Shown: piece after piece, positions 1 through 7,040 of the stretch
How the letters are laid out: every line of letters starts with the position of its first letter
How positions within the stretch are numbered: the stretch's first letter is position 1
NCBI GenBank assembly: GCA_003222935.1
Contig: QHXL01000232.1
Location: forward strand, 1 to 11,372
Source: Acidobacteriota bacterium
Lineage (GTDB): Bacteria > Acidobacteriota > Blastocatellia > Pyrinomonadales > Pyrinomonadaceae
Length of the DNA: 11,372 nucleotides
Direction: 5' to 3'
The notes under the pieces: model-generated
Seen by the model: the letters and a program-made list of their open reading frames with translations, nothing else
The model's database searches: none
Told to the model about the DNA's origin: nothing
Program-made: the position numbers and the translations under genes

Positions 1-97
1 AATGGCGTGCGAGTAGCACCCGGTCGAAGGCTGTCTTTGCCGGCTCTTCAACTTTAGGCTCCGCAGGCGCCTTTTTTTCTTTTTTCTCTTTCGCCAT
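1..97 (-). CDS. accA: acetyl-CoA carboxylase carboxyltransferase alpha subunit, 5' part only
   Basis: This is the first 32 codons of a gene running off the left edge. The protein begins MAKEKKEKK, continues with an Ala/Pro/Glu/Lys-rich stretch, and reaches AFDRVLLARH. That last segment matches the conserved 'W/F-x-x-V-x-L-A-R-H-P' entry into the AccA carboxyltransferase fold. AccA with AccD transfers carboxyl from carboxybiotin to acetyl-CoA, the first step of fatty acid synthesis. The conserved block comes at about residue 23, earlier than in E. coli AccA, so the N-terminal helix is replaced by a short charged tail. The ATG is 12 nt after the dnaE stop, with GAGGA upstream as ribosome binding site. 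Following dnaE is a common place for accA. The 5' end holds A-runs of 6 and 7, prone to slippage. The identification rests on about ten residues plus context. Confidence 0.72.
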   Translation of the reverse strand, partial: MAKEKKEKKAPAEPKVEEPAKTAFDRVLLARH

Positions 98-109
98 TCT
101 AAGTCGTCC

Positions 110-1186
110 TCACATCCGACCGTTTTGTCGCACCTGGTTCGTTATCTTTTCCACAGTTAGGTTACACCCTAGCTGCTTCAAGGACTCTTCCAACTCAGTG
201 CAGCGCTTCACCCTCAATGCAGGGTTTGCTTTAACTCTGACAATCGTTCCGCCGTTGATTTTAGCTTCGACAGCAATGTCGCACTCACCCGGGTGAGCAC
301 TCAAAACACTCAGAATAGAATCGAAGAGTTCAGCGAAGTCGTCTCGACTCGGTGTTTGAAGGACAACAAACTCTGTTGTCTCGGCGGCTGCGTCGATGGT
401 TTGAACGTTATCGACAATGATGGTCGCTGGATTATCTTCACTCAGTTCAAGTCGACCTTTAACAATTGCGGGCACGTCGTTTTGAAGAATAGGAGCATGC
501 TTCTTATAGACCTCTGGCCACAGTACGCATTTCGTCCCGCCTGCCTCGTCTTCCAAACGCATCAGGGCAAACTTGTCGCCCTTCTTCGTTGTGCGAATTT
601 GGAGGTCGCCAATGATTCCCCCCGACACGACTCGTGTTCCAGTAGCGATGGAAGCCAGCTCGGTAGACTTCACGGCCTTCATGCTCTGCAGCAGTTCAAG
701 ATGCTTCTCAAGTGGATGTCCGGTGACGTAAAAACCGAGCGCGCCTTTTTCGGCTGCCAGCAGTTCAGCCTGGGTCCACCCCTTAGCCTTGGGATCGATC
801 TCCTTCGTGTAGTCGATCTCTTCTGGAAGGCTGCCAAACAGTCCCGACTGCCCCTGGACTCGTTCACGCTTCGCCCGCTGAGCCCTCGAGAGCGCCGTAT
901 CGATTGAATTAAAAAGCGCGCCCCGCCACTCGCTTGCCGTCCGGCCATCTTTAAGCGAATCAAAGGCCCCGGCGCTAACCAGGCTTTCGAAGACCCGCTT
1001 GTTCAGTGTATGGGTATCAACCCGTTCGGCAAAGTCGAAGAACGACCTGAAGGGGCCGTCGTTGCGGGCTTCACAAATTGCTTTAACTGCCGAATTCCCA
1101 AGACCTTTGATTGCCGTAAGACCATACCTGATCGCCCCGCTTAAAGGTGTGAAGCCAGAAAAGCTTTCATTCACGTCCGGAGGCAA
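110..1186 (-). CDS. dnaE: DNA polymerase III alpha subunit, C-terminal part (frameshifted dnaE)
   Basis: This frame carries the end of the replicative polymerase alpha subunit. It opens at LLPPDVNES, the conserved segment late in the fingers domain, and can only start by itself at a TTG (1184-1186) with no good ribosome binding site. A helix-hairpin-helix lies at residues 25-37 (AIKGLGNSAVKAI). An OB-fold lies at about 180-270 (TRVVSGGIIGDLQIR, then KFALMRLED and VKGRLEL). A C-terminal domain that would contact the tau subunit follows. With the upstream frame (1171-3591) the total is about 1158 residues, close to E. coli DnaE at 1160. The two frames overlap by 16 nt and homology switches between them at about 1199-1206, so this is one broken gene. 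Alone, this piece would lack all polymerase active-site residues. Confidence 0.93.
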   Translation of the reverse strand: MPPDVNESFSGFTPLSGAIRYGLTAIKGLGNSAVKAICEARNDGPFRSFFDFAERVDTHTLNKRVFESLVSAGAFDSLKDGRTASEWRGALFNSIDTALSRAQRAKRERVQGQSGLFGSLPEEIDYTKEIDPKAKGWTQAELLAAEKGALGFYVTGHPLEKHLELLQSMKAVKSTELASIATGTRVVSGGIIGDLQIRTTKKGDKFALMRLEDEAGGTKCVLWPEVYKKHAPILQNDVPAIVKGRLELSEDNPATIIVDNVQTIDAAAETTEFVVLQTPSRDDFAELFDSILSVLSAHPGECDIAVEAKINGGTIVRVKANPALRVKRCTELEESLKQLGCNLTVEKITNQVRQNGRM

Positions 1187-3591
1187 CAGATCAATCTTCT
1201 GAGCACGGCTGCGTAGAAGTGTTCTGGGTAATGAGCCTTCAGATAGGCAGTTTGAAATGCCAGATAAGCGTACGCGACGCTGTGACTTCGGTTGAATCCA
1301 TAATCAGAGAACTGCGCCATCAGGGAGAATATCTTCTCGGCCTTCTCTTGCTTGATGCCTCGTTCGATGGCCCCGCTGACGAACTTCTCCTGATGCACAT
1401 CCATCTCTTCGCGCTTCTTCTTACCCATGGCGCGGCGCATTAAGTCAGCTTCGCTAAGTGTATAACCCGCAAGCTTCTGCGCCAGCTGCATGATCTGTTC
1501 TTGGTAAACAATGATGCCGTAGGTATTGCTGAGAATGTCCTTCATCTCGGGGACGAGGTAACGAACACTCTTCTTCCCGTGATGACGCAGAATAAACTCA
1601 TCGACCATGCCTCCATCTAAAGGTCCAGGTCGATACAGAGCGTTAAGCGCGGCCAGATCTTCAACTCCCTTGGGCTTGAGCTTCCGACAGATCTCCTGCA
1701 TACCCGACGACTCGAACTGAAAGACCGCTTCCGTCCGTCCTTCGCCAAACACTTGCATAGTTTTAGCGTCGTTAAGCGCTGTCTCGGGCCAGTTAATCTC
1801 TAATCCAAGCATCTGCTTAATGGTAATTAAGCAGTCATTTATAACAGTTAAAGCGGTAAGCGCTAAGAAATCCATCTTAAGCATGCCGGTCTTTTCCAGA
1901 TCCGACATGACATATTGGGTTGTTAGTTCTTCCTTCCCGGAGACAGCGATGGGGATCAATTCCTGAAGTGGCAGGGGCGAGATAACAACTCCGGCCGCGT
2001 GGACGGACGAGTGTCGAGCGCAGCCCTCCAGCCGCCGCGCAATCTCAATGATCTCCCCAACCTGAGGGTTTGTCTCAACTTCACGTTTTAGTTCAGGTAC
2101 TTGTTCAAGTGCTTGGGTGATGCTGACGTTTCTCCCACGGACGGGCGGTGGAATCATCTTCGCGATTCGCTCGACTTCGGCGTACGGAACCTCAAGGGCG
2201 CGACCCACGTCCTTGATGGCTGCCTTCGAGGCAAGGGTCCCGAAGGTGATGATCTGGCAGACCGAGTCTCTTCCGTACAAATCAGCAACGTGATTGATAA
2301 CGTCCGCTCGCCCACGAACACAGAAGTCGATATCGATGTCCGGTAGGGAGACACGGCCGGGGTTAAGGAATCGCTCGAACAGTAGGTTGTACTGGATTGG
2401 ATCGACGTCGGTAATCTCGAGGCAATAGGCGACGAGTGACCCGGCCGCAGAGCCACGGCCAGGACCGACCGGGATCGAATTCTCCTTGGCGTAACGGACG
2501 AAGTCCCAAACGATGAGAAAGTAGCCTGGGAACCCCATCTGCTTGATCATCTCGACCTCGTTTGCCAGACGGGTCTGATAATCACCGATCGGGTACTTCA
2601 GTTCACCACGTGCTGCCTGCGAATCCCACACAGTCTGGCGACGCCTCTCGAATCCATCCCTGACGACCTTTTCGAAGTACTCGTCAGGCGACAGCCCCTG
2701 GTCGGATTCTGGAATGGGATAGTTCGGAAGGTGGTTAACATTCTGCGGGAGGCTGAGGTCGACCCGTTCCGCGATCTCGACTGTTCGAGTTAGCACTTCC
2801 GGAAGTTCATCGCCGAAGATGCGCCACATCTCCTCAGGTGACCTGACGTAGAAATTCGGACTTGCGTAGCGGAGACGATTCGTTTCGTTCACGGTCTTGC
2901 CCGAACCGATGCACAAAAGCACATCGTGAGCACGCGAATCTTCAGGCATCAGGTAGTGAGCATCGTTTGTCGCCACGAGTGGAACGCCCGTTCGTTTTGA
3001 TAAATCAACCAACGACTTCCGGATTCTCTGTTGCGCGTCTAGCCCGTGCTCCTGAATCTCGAGGAAGTAATTCCCTTTCCCAAAGATCTCCTGGAACTCG
3101 ATCGCCGCAGCGGCAGCTTCGTCGCACTTGTCCTGGACGAGCAATGCTGATGGCACACCCGACAAACAAGCAGACAGTCCGATGAGGCCTTTGCTGTGTT
3201 CCGCCAGCAGTTCTCTGTCAATGCGAGGCTTGTAATAGAAACCTTCGGTGTAGGCCTTCGACGTCAGCCGGACGAGGTTCTGGTAACCCTCGTAGTTTTG
3301 AGCGAGAAGAATCAGGTGATGGTTTGCTTTCTCACCAGGACCGCTTGCCGCTTTTTCTTTGCGACTACCGCGCGCAATGTAAGTTTCGCACCCGATGATT
3401 GGATTAACCCCACGGTACTTCATCGCGTTGTAGAAAGAGATTGCGCCAAACATGTTGCCGTGATCGGTCATGGCACATGCCTTCATTCCCAATTCTTCTA
3501 CTCGGGCTGAAAGAGGTTTGATCTGGATTGCGCCGTCAAGAAGGCTGTAATCAGTATGGAGGTGTAAGTGTACGAATTGACGATCCTGCAT
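1171..3591 (-). CDS. dnaE: DNA polymerase III alpha subunit, N-terminal part (frameshifted dnaE)
   Basis: This is the catalytic subunit of the chromosomal replicase, DnaE1 type. The PHP domain starts at once (HLHLHTDYSLLDG, residues 8-20; MTDHG near 42; ATNDAHYL near 206). The palm holds GPGRGSAAGS (about 376-385) and the metal-binding LPDIDIDF (about 415-422). The fingers hold ARHSSVHAAGVV, LYRPGPLDGG and GFNRSHSVAYAYLAFQTAYLKAHYPEHF. After FYAAVL the frame is lost and it ends at a TGA at 1171, so the fingers' end, the helix-hairpin-helix and the OB-fold are carried in the other frame (110-1186). The ATG at 3591 has AGGAA four bases upstream, and the N-terminus MQDRQFVHLHLHT is usual for the family. 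It lies 89 bp after guaA in the same direction, and accA follows. The polymerase should be essential, so a sequence error is likely unless another copy exists. Confidence 0.95.
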   Translation of the reverse strand: MQDRQFVHLHLHTDYSLLDGAIQIKPLSARVEELGMKACAMTDHGNMFGAISFYNAMKYRGVNPIIGCETYIARGSRKEKAASGPGEKANHHLILLAQNYEGYQNLVRLTSKAYTEGFYYKPRIDRELLAEHSKGLIGLSACLSGVPSALLVQDKCDEAAAAAIEFQEIFGKGNYFLEIQEHGLDAQQRIRKSLVDLSKRTGVPLVATNDAHYLMPEDSRAHDVLLCIGSGKTVNETNRLRYASPNFYVRSPEEMWRIFGDELPEVLTRTVEIAERVDLSLPQNVNHLPNYPIPESDQGLSPDEYFEKVVRDGFERRRQTVWDSQAARGELKYPIGDYQTRLANEVEMIKQMGFPGYFLIVWDFVRYAKENSIPVGPGRGSAAGSLVAYCLEITDVDPIQYNLLFERFLNPGRVSLPDIDIDFCVRGRADVINHVADLYGRDSVCQIITFGTLASKAAIKDVGRALEVPYAEVERIAKMIPPPVRGRNVSITQALEQVPELKREVETNPQVGEIIEIARRLEGCARHSSVHAAGVVISPLPLQELIPIAVSGKEELTTQYVMSDLEKTGMLKMDFLALTALTVINDCLITIKQMLGLEINWPETALNDAKTMQVFGEGRTEAVFQFESSGMQEICRKLKPKGVEDLAALNALYRPGPLDGGMVDEFILRHHGKKSVRYLVPEMKDILSNTYGIIVYQEQIMQLAQKLAGYTLSEADLMRRAMGKKKREEMDVHQEKFVSGAIERGIKQEKAEKIFSLMAQFSDYGFNRSHSVAYAYLAFQTAYLKAHYPEHFYAAVLRRLICCLRT
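1199..1206 (-). other. deletion/frameshift junction in dnaE
   Basis: In the upstream frame the protein reads HYPEHFYAAVL and then turns to nonsense (RRLICCLRT, stop). In the downstream frame homology can be read back as QKIDLLPPDVNES. In E. coli DnaE 24 residues separate the equivalent AAVM from LPPDIN; here only a couple of nucleotides lie between the Val codon (1204-1206) and the Gln codon (1199-1201). About 58 nt are therefore missing, which is not a multiple of three. The estimate relies on remembered family spacing and may be off by a few bases. Confidence 0.85.
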
Positions 3592-3604
3592 TATTCCTAT
3601 GTTT

Positions 3605-3620
3605 GAGCGCTGCCACGCTC
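3605..3620 (-). other. small hairpin in the guaA-dnaE spacer
   Basis: GAGCGT and GCGCTC pair (five Watson-Crick pairs plus one G-U) around a GGCA loop in the minus-strand transcript. This is about 13 nt before the dnaE start and just ahead of its AGGAA ribosome binding site. No U-run follows, so it is not an intrinsic terminator. It may affect mRNA stability or be chance. The 89-bp spacer otherwise shows no convincing promoter; a TATAGT at 3658-3663 lacks a matching -35. Confidence 0.2.
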
Positions 3621-3680
3621 GCGGGGAAGATTACGATTAAGATTTCGAAGTGAACAAACTATACAACACTACCGCCGTGA

Positions 3681-4307
3681 TTACTCCCATTCGATTGTCG
3701 ATGGAGGTTTGGAGCTGATGTCGTAGACGACTCGATTGATGCCGCGAATTTCAGAAACTATTCGTCCAGAGACGCGCGCCAGGACTTCGTGAGGTAGTCG
3801 TGCCCAGTCCGCAGTCATGCCATCGACGCTTGTAACAGCACGTAACGCAACAACTCGTTCATAGGTTCGTTCGTCGCCCATTACCCCTACGGTCGAAACG
3901 GGGAGAAGTACTGGAAAGGCTTGCCAAACGGAATTGTAGAGTTCTGCGAGTCTCAATTCCTCATCGAAGATTCGATCTGCAGCCTGGACTAGTCGAATCT
4001 TTTCTTCCGTAATCTCGCCAATGATGCGTACGGCCAGTCCTGGACCCGGAAACGGATGTCGGCCCAGTATCTCGGGCGGAACACCGAGTTCCCTGCCGAT
4101 TAGACGCACTTCATCTTTGAACAATTCACGAAGCGGCTCAATCAACTTGAGCTTCATCTTCTCAGGGAGACCGCCGACGTTATGATGACTCTTGATTACG
4201 GCTGATGGACCGCGTACTGACACAGACTCTATAACATCTGGGTAAAGCGTACCTTGAACCAGGTAGTCGACATTACCCAGGCGGGTAGCTTCCTGGTCGA
4301 ATTCGTT
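3681..4307 (-). CDS. guaA: GMP synthase (glutamine-hydrolysing), C-terminal part (frameshifted guaA)
   Basis: This frame carries the rest of the ATP-pyrophosphatase domain and the GMP synthase dimerisation domain. Recognisable segments in order are [30 protein letters not shown], then [30 protein letters not shown], then [15 protein letters not shown]. The terminus is [22 protein letters not shown], with the family's near-invariant KPP-(S/A)-T-I-E-W-E ending. It lies in a different frame from the N-terminal part and has no start of its own in the homologous part; the frame stays open to 4379 but that stretch only shadows the upstream frame. Both parts together give the usual GuaA length of about 520 residues less the missing stretch. 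dnaE follows 89 bp downstream. The fragment alone cannot bind the AMP-activating site and would be inactive. Confidence 0.93.
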   Translation of the reverse strand, partial: NEFDQEATRLGNVDYLVQGTLYPDVIESVSVRGPSAVIKSHHNVGGLPEKMKLKLIEPLRELFKDEVRLIGRELGVPPEILGRHPFPGPGLAVRIIGEITEEKIRLVQAADRIFDEELRLAELYNSVWQAFPVLLPVSTVGVMGDERTYERVVALRAVTSVDGMTADWARLPHEVLARVSGRIVSEIRGINRVVYDISSKPPSTIEWE

Positions 4308-5214
4308 TGCGCTTTTCCTCAGGATCGGTAATGCCACGCAGCGCTTCAAGAAACAGATCTCCTGCCTGGACCCCGACAATGTTCAACTTCATGCTTTGTC
4401 GTAAAAGCGAAAGCGTTGATTCAAACTCTCCTTCGCGCAGGAGACCATTGTCGACAAAGATACAAGTTTGACGATCGCCTACGGCCTTATGCACCAACGC
4501 CGCCGCTACTGTTGAATCAACGCCGCCGGAAAGACCGCACACGACTCGCCCTGTTTCACCCAGTTGCGTGCGAATGCGGTTCACCTGCTCTTCGACCACC
4601 GCCTCCGGTGACCAATCGCCGCGACACCCGCAAACTGCAAACAAGAAATTTCGGAGTACCTGAGCGCCAAGGGGTGTGTGTGCGACTTCCGGATGAAACT
4701 GGACTCCAAAGATGCCGCGCGATTCATCCTCTATGGCGTTCAACGCGTCGTCTGTTAAGGCGGTAACGCGAAAACCAGGCGGAACTTCGCTTACATGGTC
4801 GCCATGGCTCATCCACACGTCCATCTCTTCAGGCAAGCCACCGAATAATCGACTCGTTACATCAAGAATCTTGAGGCGGGCGTAGCCAAACTCTCGGTTA
4901 GGAGAGGCGACAACTGCTCCTCCAAGCTCCTCCGCGAAAACCTGCAGACCGTAACAAATACCGAGCTTGGGGCAATCAATTGCATCCAATAGCTGCGGAT
5001 GTGGCTTGGGCGCGTCCTGAGCGTAAACAGAAGATGGACCGCCTGAGAATATCAGGCCGCGTGGCGAGCGAGCGTTAATAGCCTCGACCGGCGCATTGAA
5101 TGGAAGGATTTCGCAATAGACGCCGGCTTCTCGAACACGACGTGCAATTAGCTGAGTGTACTGGGATCCGAAGTCAAGTATTATTACCGTTTCGTGCAGG
5201 CTAACGTTGGTCAA
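4273..5214 (-). CDS. guaA: GMP synthase (glutamine-hydrolysing), N-terminal part (frameshifted guaA)
   Basis: GuaA converts XMP, ATP and glutamine to GMP. This part holds the whole class I glutamine amidotransferase domain: [18 protein letters not shown] at the start, the nucleophile Cys in [10 protein letters not shown], and the His/Glu pair in [10 protein letters not shown]. It also holds the start of the ATP-pyrophosphatase domain with P-loop GLSGGVDST. The frame is lost after DPEEKRK and ends at 4273. The frame is open back to a TTG at 5292, but I choose the TTG at 5212-5214 ([18 protein letters not shown]). It has AGAGG five bases upstream, gives the normal family N-terminus, and lies just downstream of a TATAAT -10. 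The 5292 TTG would be upstream of that promoter's start and has no ribosome binding site. It is divergent from the propeller gene. Confidence 0.93.
   Translation of the reverse strand: MTNVSLHETVIILDFGSQYTQLIARRVREAGVYCEILPFNAPVEAINARSPRGLIFSGGPSSVYAQDAPKPHPQLLDAIDCPKLGICYGLQVFAEELGGAVVASPNREFGYARLKILDVTSRLFGGLPEEMDVWMSHGDHVSEVPPGFRVTALTDDALNAIEDESRGIFGVQFHPEVAHTPLGAQVLRNFLFAVCGCRGDWSPEAVVEEQVNRIRTQLGETGRVVCGLSGGVDSTVAAALVHKAVGDRQTCIFVDNGLLREGEFESTLSLLRQSMKLNIVGVQAGDLFLEALRGITDPEEKRKRIRPGSYPPG
4299..4308 (-). other. deletion/frameshift junction in guaA
   Basis: The upstream frame reads [10 protein letters not shown] and the downstream frame continues F-DQEATRLG. In GuaA proteins nine residues (E. 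coli IIGRVFVEV) lie between that Lys and the Phe before D-Q/E-E-A. Here only four nucleotides separate the Lys codon AAA (4306-4308) from TTC (4299-4301). About 23 nt are missing, which breaks the frame. The remaining bases form GAATTC, so one or two small deletions could both explain the junction. Confidence 0.85.
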
Positions 5215-5265
5215 GAAAACCTCTGGCTCAAATGTGGAGTCAAATGTCGAACGGAAGAGTGGCAG

Positions 5266-5293
5266 ATTATACTTTTGGATTGGGTAACGCAAA
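5266..5293 (-). promoter_or_regulatory. probable sigma-70 type promoter of guaA
   Basis: The minus strand has a perfect TATAAT -10 at 5266-5271. A weak -35 (TTTGCG or TTGCGT) lies 15-16 nt upstream. Transcription would begin near 5258, giving a leader of about 44 nt to the TTG at 5214. This fits the ribosome binding site placed there and argues against the longer reading frame from 5292. The -35 is poor, so an activator may be involved. Confidence 0.5.
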
Positions 5294-5298
5294 CCGAG

Positions 5299-5329
5299 TT
5301 GTAGGTCTTTTTCGTAGGTAGTTTATAAC
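5299..5329 (+). promoter_or_regulatory. probable promoter of the propeller gene, giving a leaderless mRNA
   Basis: TTGTAG (5299-5304) is a candidate -35 and TTTATA (5322-5327), overlapping TATAAC (5324-5329), a candidate -10, with 17-19 nt between. The expected transcription start falls at about 5334-5336, on the ATG at 5335. No Shine-Dalgarno precedes the ATG. GTAGGT occurs twice in this element (5301-5306 and 5314-5319), a possible operator. The guaA promoter begins only about 6 bp away, so the two may compete. Confidence 0.4.
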
Positions 5330-5334
5330 AAAAC

Positions 5335-6492
5335 ATGTCATCAACTATTTCCCATAATTACACGCGAGCGAGGACCATTATCGCTTCTGTACTCTCTTTG
5401 TCGTTTGTGTTCTGCCAGCTACTCGTCCCACACCGAGCTTCCGCCGTAACAGGCGTAGTTCTTTCTGATCCTTTAACCGTTCGGTGGAAATACGAGTCGA
5501 ACGTAACGTTGAACCTGACGCCAGCTTTTGATCGAGAACGGATCTACTTACCTTTAGCAGGTGGAACTATCGTGTCGCTCAACGCGAAAGACGGGCAGTT
5601 GTTTTGGCGATCCGAAATGGGAGGACAGCTTTCAGCATCTCCTGTAGCTGATGACTCGAGTATCTATGTTGCCACCGAGATAATCGATGAGGGTGGCGCA
5701 CAGCCCAGATCTGGAACTTTGCGAGCACTCGGTCGCGAAGCTGGTGTCACGCAGTGGCTGACTCCTTTAGTAAAACCTCTTCGGGGTGCGATTACGGTTA
5801 AAGGCGAAAAACTGTTCGCGGGTGGCAGCGATGGAAGAGCTTATGCTTTCGACAAGCGAACCGGCGGGGCTTTATGGTCAATTCCCTTTCAAAGTTCGTT
5901 TAGTGGCCAGCCAATAGCCGACGATGGTCGGGTTTATTTCGGCACTGATGATGGAACGCTTATCGCACTCGAGGAGTCGAGCGGAAAAGTGCTGTGGCGG
6001 TATCGCACGAAGGGTGCGATTCGAGGCGCTGTCGCCGTTGCGAGCGGAAATGTTTTCTTTGGTTCTGGTGATAGCTACGTTTATGCCGTGAGTGCGGAAG
6101 GTGGAAAACTCAAGTGGCGAAAACGTACAGGCGCGGGAGTTGAAGCCGTTGCGCTGACCGGTGACAAGATACTGGCAGCGTCCCTCGATAACTTCGCTTA
6201 CTTGCTCGACTTTAAAGGCTCCATGCAATGGAGGAAACTTCTGCCGGGCCGCATCTCGGCCCAACCGTTAACGGTCCAGGAAGCCGCACTGTTCACTCCA
6301 TTGTCGAGTTCGACTGCCGTAGTTTTAGCTTTGCGGGACGGAAAGCAGATTAACTTACTACCGACCGGCGAGGAGTTGACGAGTTCGGCAGCGCCGATTT
6401 TGGTAGGTGATACAGTATTTCTAACAACCGAACATTCACTGCTGGCTTTTGCCCGCCCGACAGAGTCGAGTACCAAGCAAGTTAAGCGCTAG
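5335..6492 (+). CDS. exported PQQ-like beta-propeller repeat protein (BamB-like fold)
   Basis: A 385-residue protein with a Sec signal peptide: a polar n-region with R-A-R (11-13), a hydrophobic core at about 14-31, and ASA (35-37) before a likely cleavage at 37/38. No lipobox is seen, so it is probably soluble in the periplasm or outside the cell. The rest is a run of PQQ-type blades, each with a D/E-x-x-x-G-x-x-x-W-like turn: LNAKDGQLFWR, LGREAGVTQWL, FDKRTGGALWS, LEESSGKVLWR, VSAEGGKLKWR and FKGSMQWRK, with alternating D-x-x-x-Y-F/V-G/A strands. Such propellers include the BAM-complex scaffold BamB and quinoprotein dehydrogenases. I see no dehydrogenase catalytic motif, so a scaffold or binding role is more likely. 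It is the only clear plus-strand gene, divergent from guaA and overlapping pssA by 4 bp at the stop. Exact function unknown. Confidence 0.85.
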   Translation: MSSTISHNYTRARTIIASVLSLSFVFCQLLVPHRASAVTGVVLSDPLTVRWKYESNVTLNLTPAFDRERIYLPLAGGTIVSLNAKDGQLFWRSEMGGQLSASPVADDSSIYVATEIIDEGGAQPRSGTLRALGREAGVTQWLTPLVKPLRGAITVKGEKLFAGGSDGRAYAFDKRTGGALWSIPFQSSFSGQPIADDGRVYFGTDDGTLIALEESSGKVLWRYRTKGAIRGAVAVASGNVFFGSGDSYVYAVSAEGGKLKWRKRTGAGVEAVALTGDKILAASLDNFAYLLDFKGSMQWRKLLPGRISAQPLTVQEAALFTPLSSSTAVVLALRDGKQINLLPTGEELTSSAAPILVGDTVFLTTEHSLLAFARPTESSTKQVKR

Positions 6493-7040
6493 TGACTTGA
6501 AGGACGACTTACCGGGTTAGGTTCGATGGTCGCTTCGGTTTCGGACTTGCGCCAAAAAACACTTATCAGGCGTGTAATGAACCCGTGAAATATATAGGCG
6601 AGGACAAGACCTAACAGTACGTACTGTGAGTACAAGACGATCAACCCACCAACTGCCAGTACCAAAATGATCGTCCTCATGCTGCGACTTCCGGTGCCGA
6701 CAGTCTTGAAACTCGAAAAACGCAGCGTGCTCACCATCATCAAACTCAGTAATCCAACCAGCAGCATTAACAATACCGAGTAAATCCGCGCTTTCTCCGG
6801 ACCATAGCCAATTAGTGGCGTCGGTTTGAAGTGAACAATCGCAGCGATGAGTCCACCCGCAACCGGGATCGGGAGACCAACAAAACTCTTCTTATCAACC
6901 TTAATCGTGCCGGCAGCAACAATTCGCGGTCGTGAAGCCTGGACATTGAATCTTGCCAGGCGGAACGCTCCGCACATCAGGTACATAAAGGAAATGAACC
7001 ACGACAGCTGATGAAGGTTAGTGCCCTCAGTTAAACTCGC
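6489..7040 (-). CDS. pssA: CDP-diacylglycerol-serine O-phosphatidyltransferase, C-terminal part after an in-frame stop
   Basis: This is the continuation of pssA in the same frame beyond the TGA at 7041-7043. It begins ASLTEGTNLHQLSWFISF and includes the family segment YLMCGAFRLARFNVQ, then KSFVGLPIPVAGGLIAAIVHF. Membrane helices lie in these segments and in IYSVLLMLLVGLLSLMMVS and IILVLAVGGLIVLYSQYVLLGLVLAYIF, followed by a charged cytoplasmic tail. The first internal ATG is at 6986 (MYLMCG). Reading through the TGA gives a 306-codon protein, somewhat longer than many PssA enzymes but of normal layout, so this is the lost half of one gene. Its TAG stop (6489-6491) shares the tetranucleotide CTAG with the propeller gene's TAG on the other strand. 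Confidence 0.85.
   Translation of the reverse strand, partial: ASLTEGTNLHQLSWFISFMYLMCGAFRLARFNVQASRPRIVAAGTIKVDKKSFVGLPIPVAGGLIAAIVHFKPTPLIGYGPEKARIYSVLLMLLVGLLSLMMVSTLRFSSFKTVGTGSRSMRTIILVLAVGGLIVLYSQYVLLGLVLAYIFHGFITRLISVFWRKSETEATIEPNPVSRPSSH

Noticed and set aside
293..907. Plus-strand open frame of 204 codons
   Set aside because: It lies entirely antisense to the well-recognised C-terminal part of dnaE, shows no family motif and has low-complexity composition; a shadow frame.
1171..1186. Programmed ribosomal frameshift or translational bypass joining the two dnaE frames
   Set aside because: About 19 conserved residues are absent from the DNA, so changing frame or hopping cannot restore a normal protein; no slippery heptamer is evident at the junction.
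1171..1210. Split-intein dnaE as in some cyanobacteria
   Set aside because: No intein N- or C-terminal motifs, no added sequence, and both halves lie adjacent on the same strand.
4416..4766. Plus-strand open frame of 116 codons
   Set aside because: Antisense to guaA and rich in Arg/Pro as expected of an out-of-frame shadow.
5878..6264. Minus-strand open frame of 128 codons
   Set aside because: Antisense to the propeller gene, with no recognisable domain or ribosome binding site; the plus-strand frame has clear repeats and a signal peptide.
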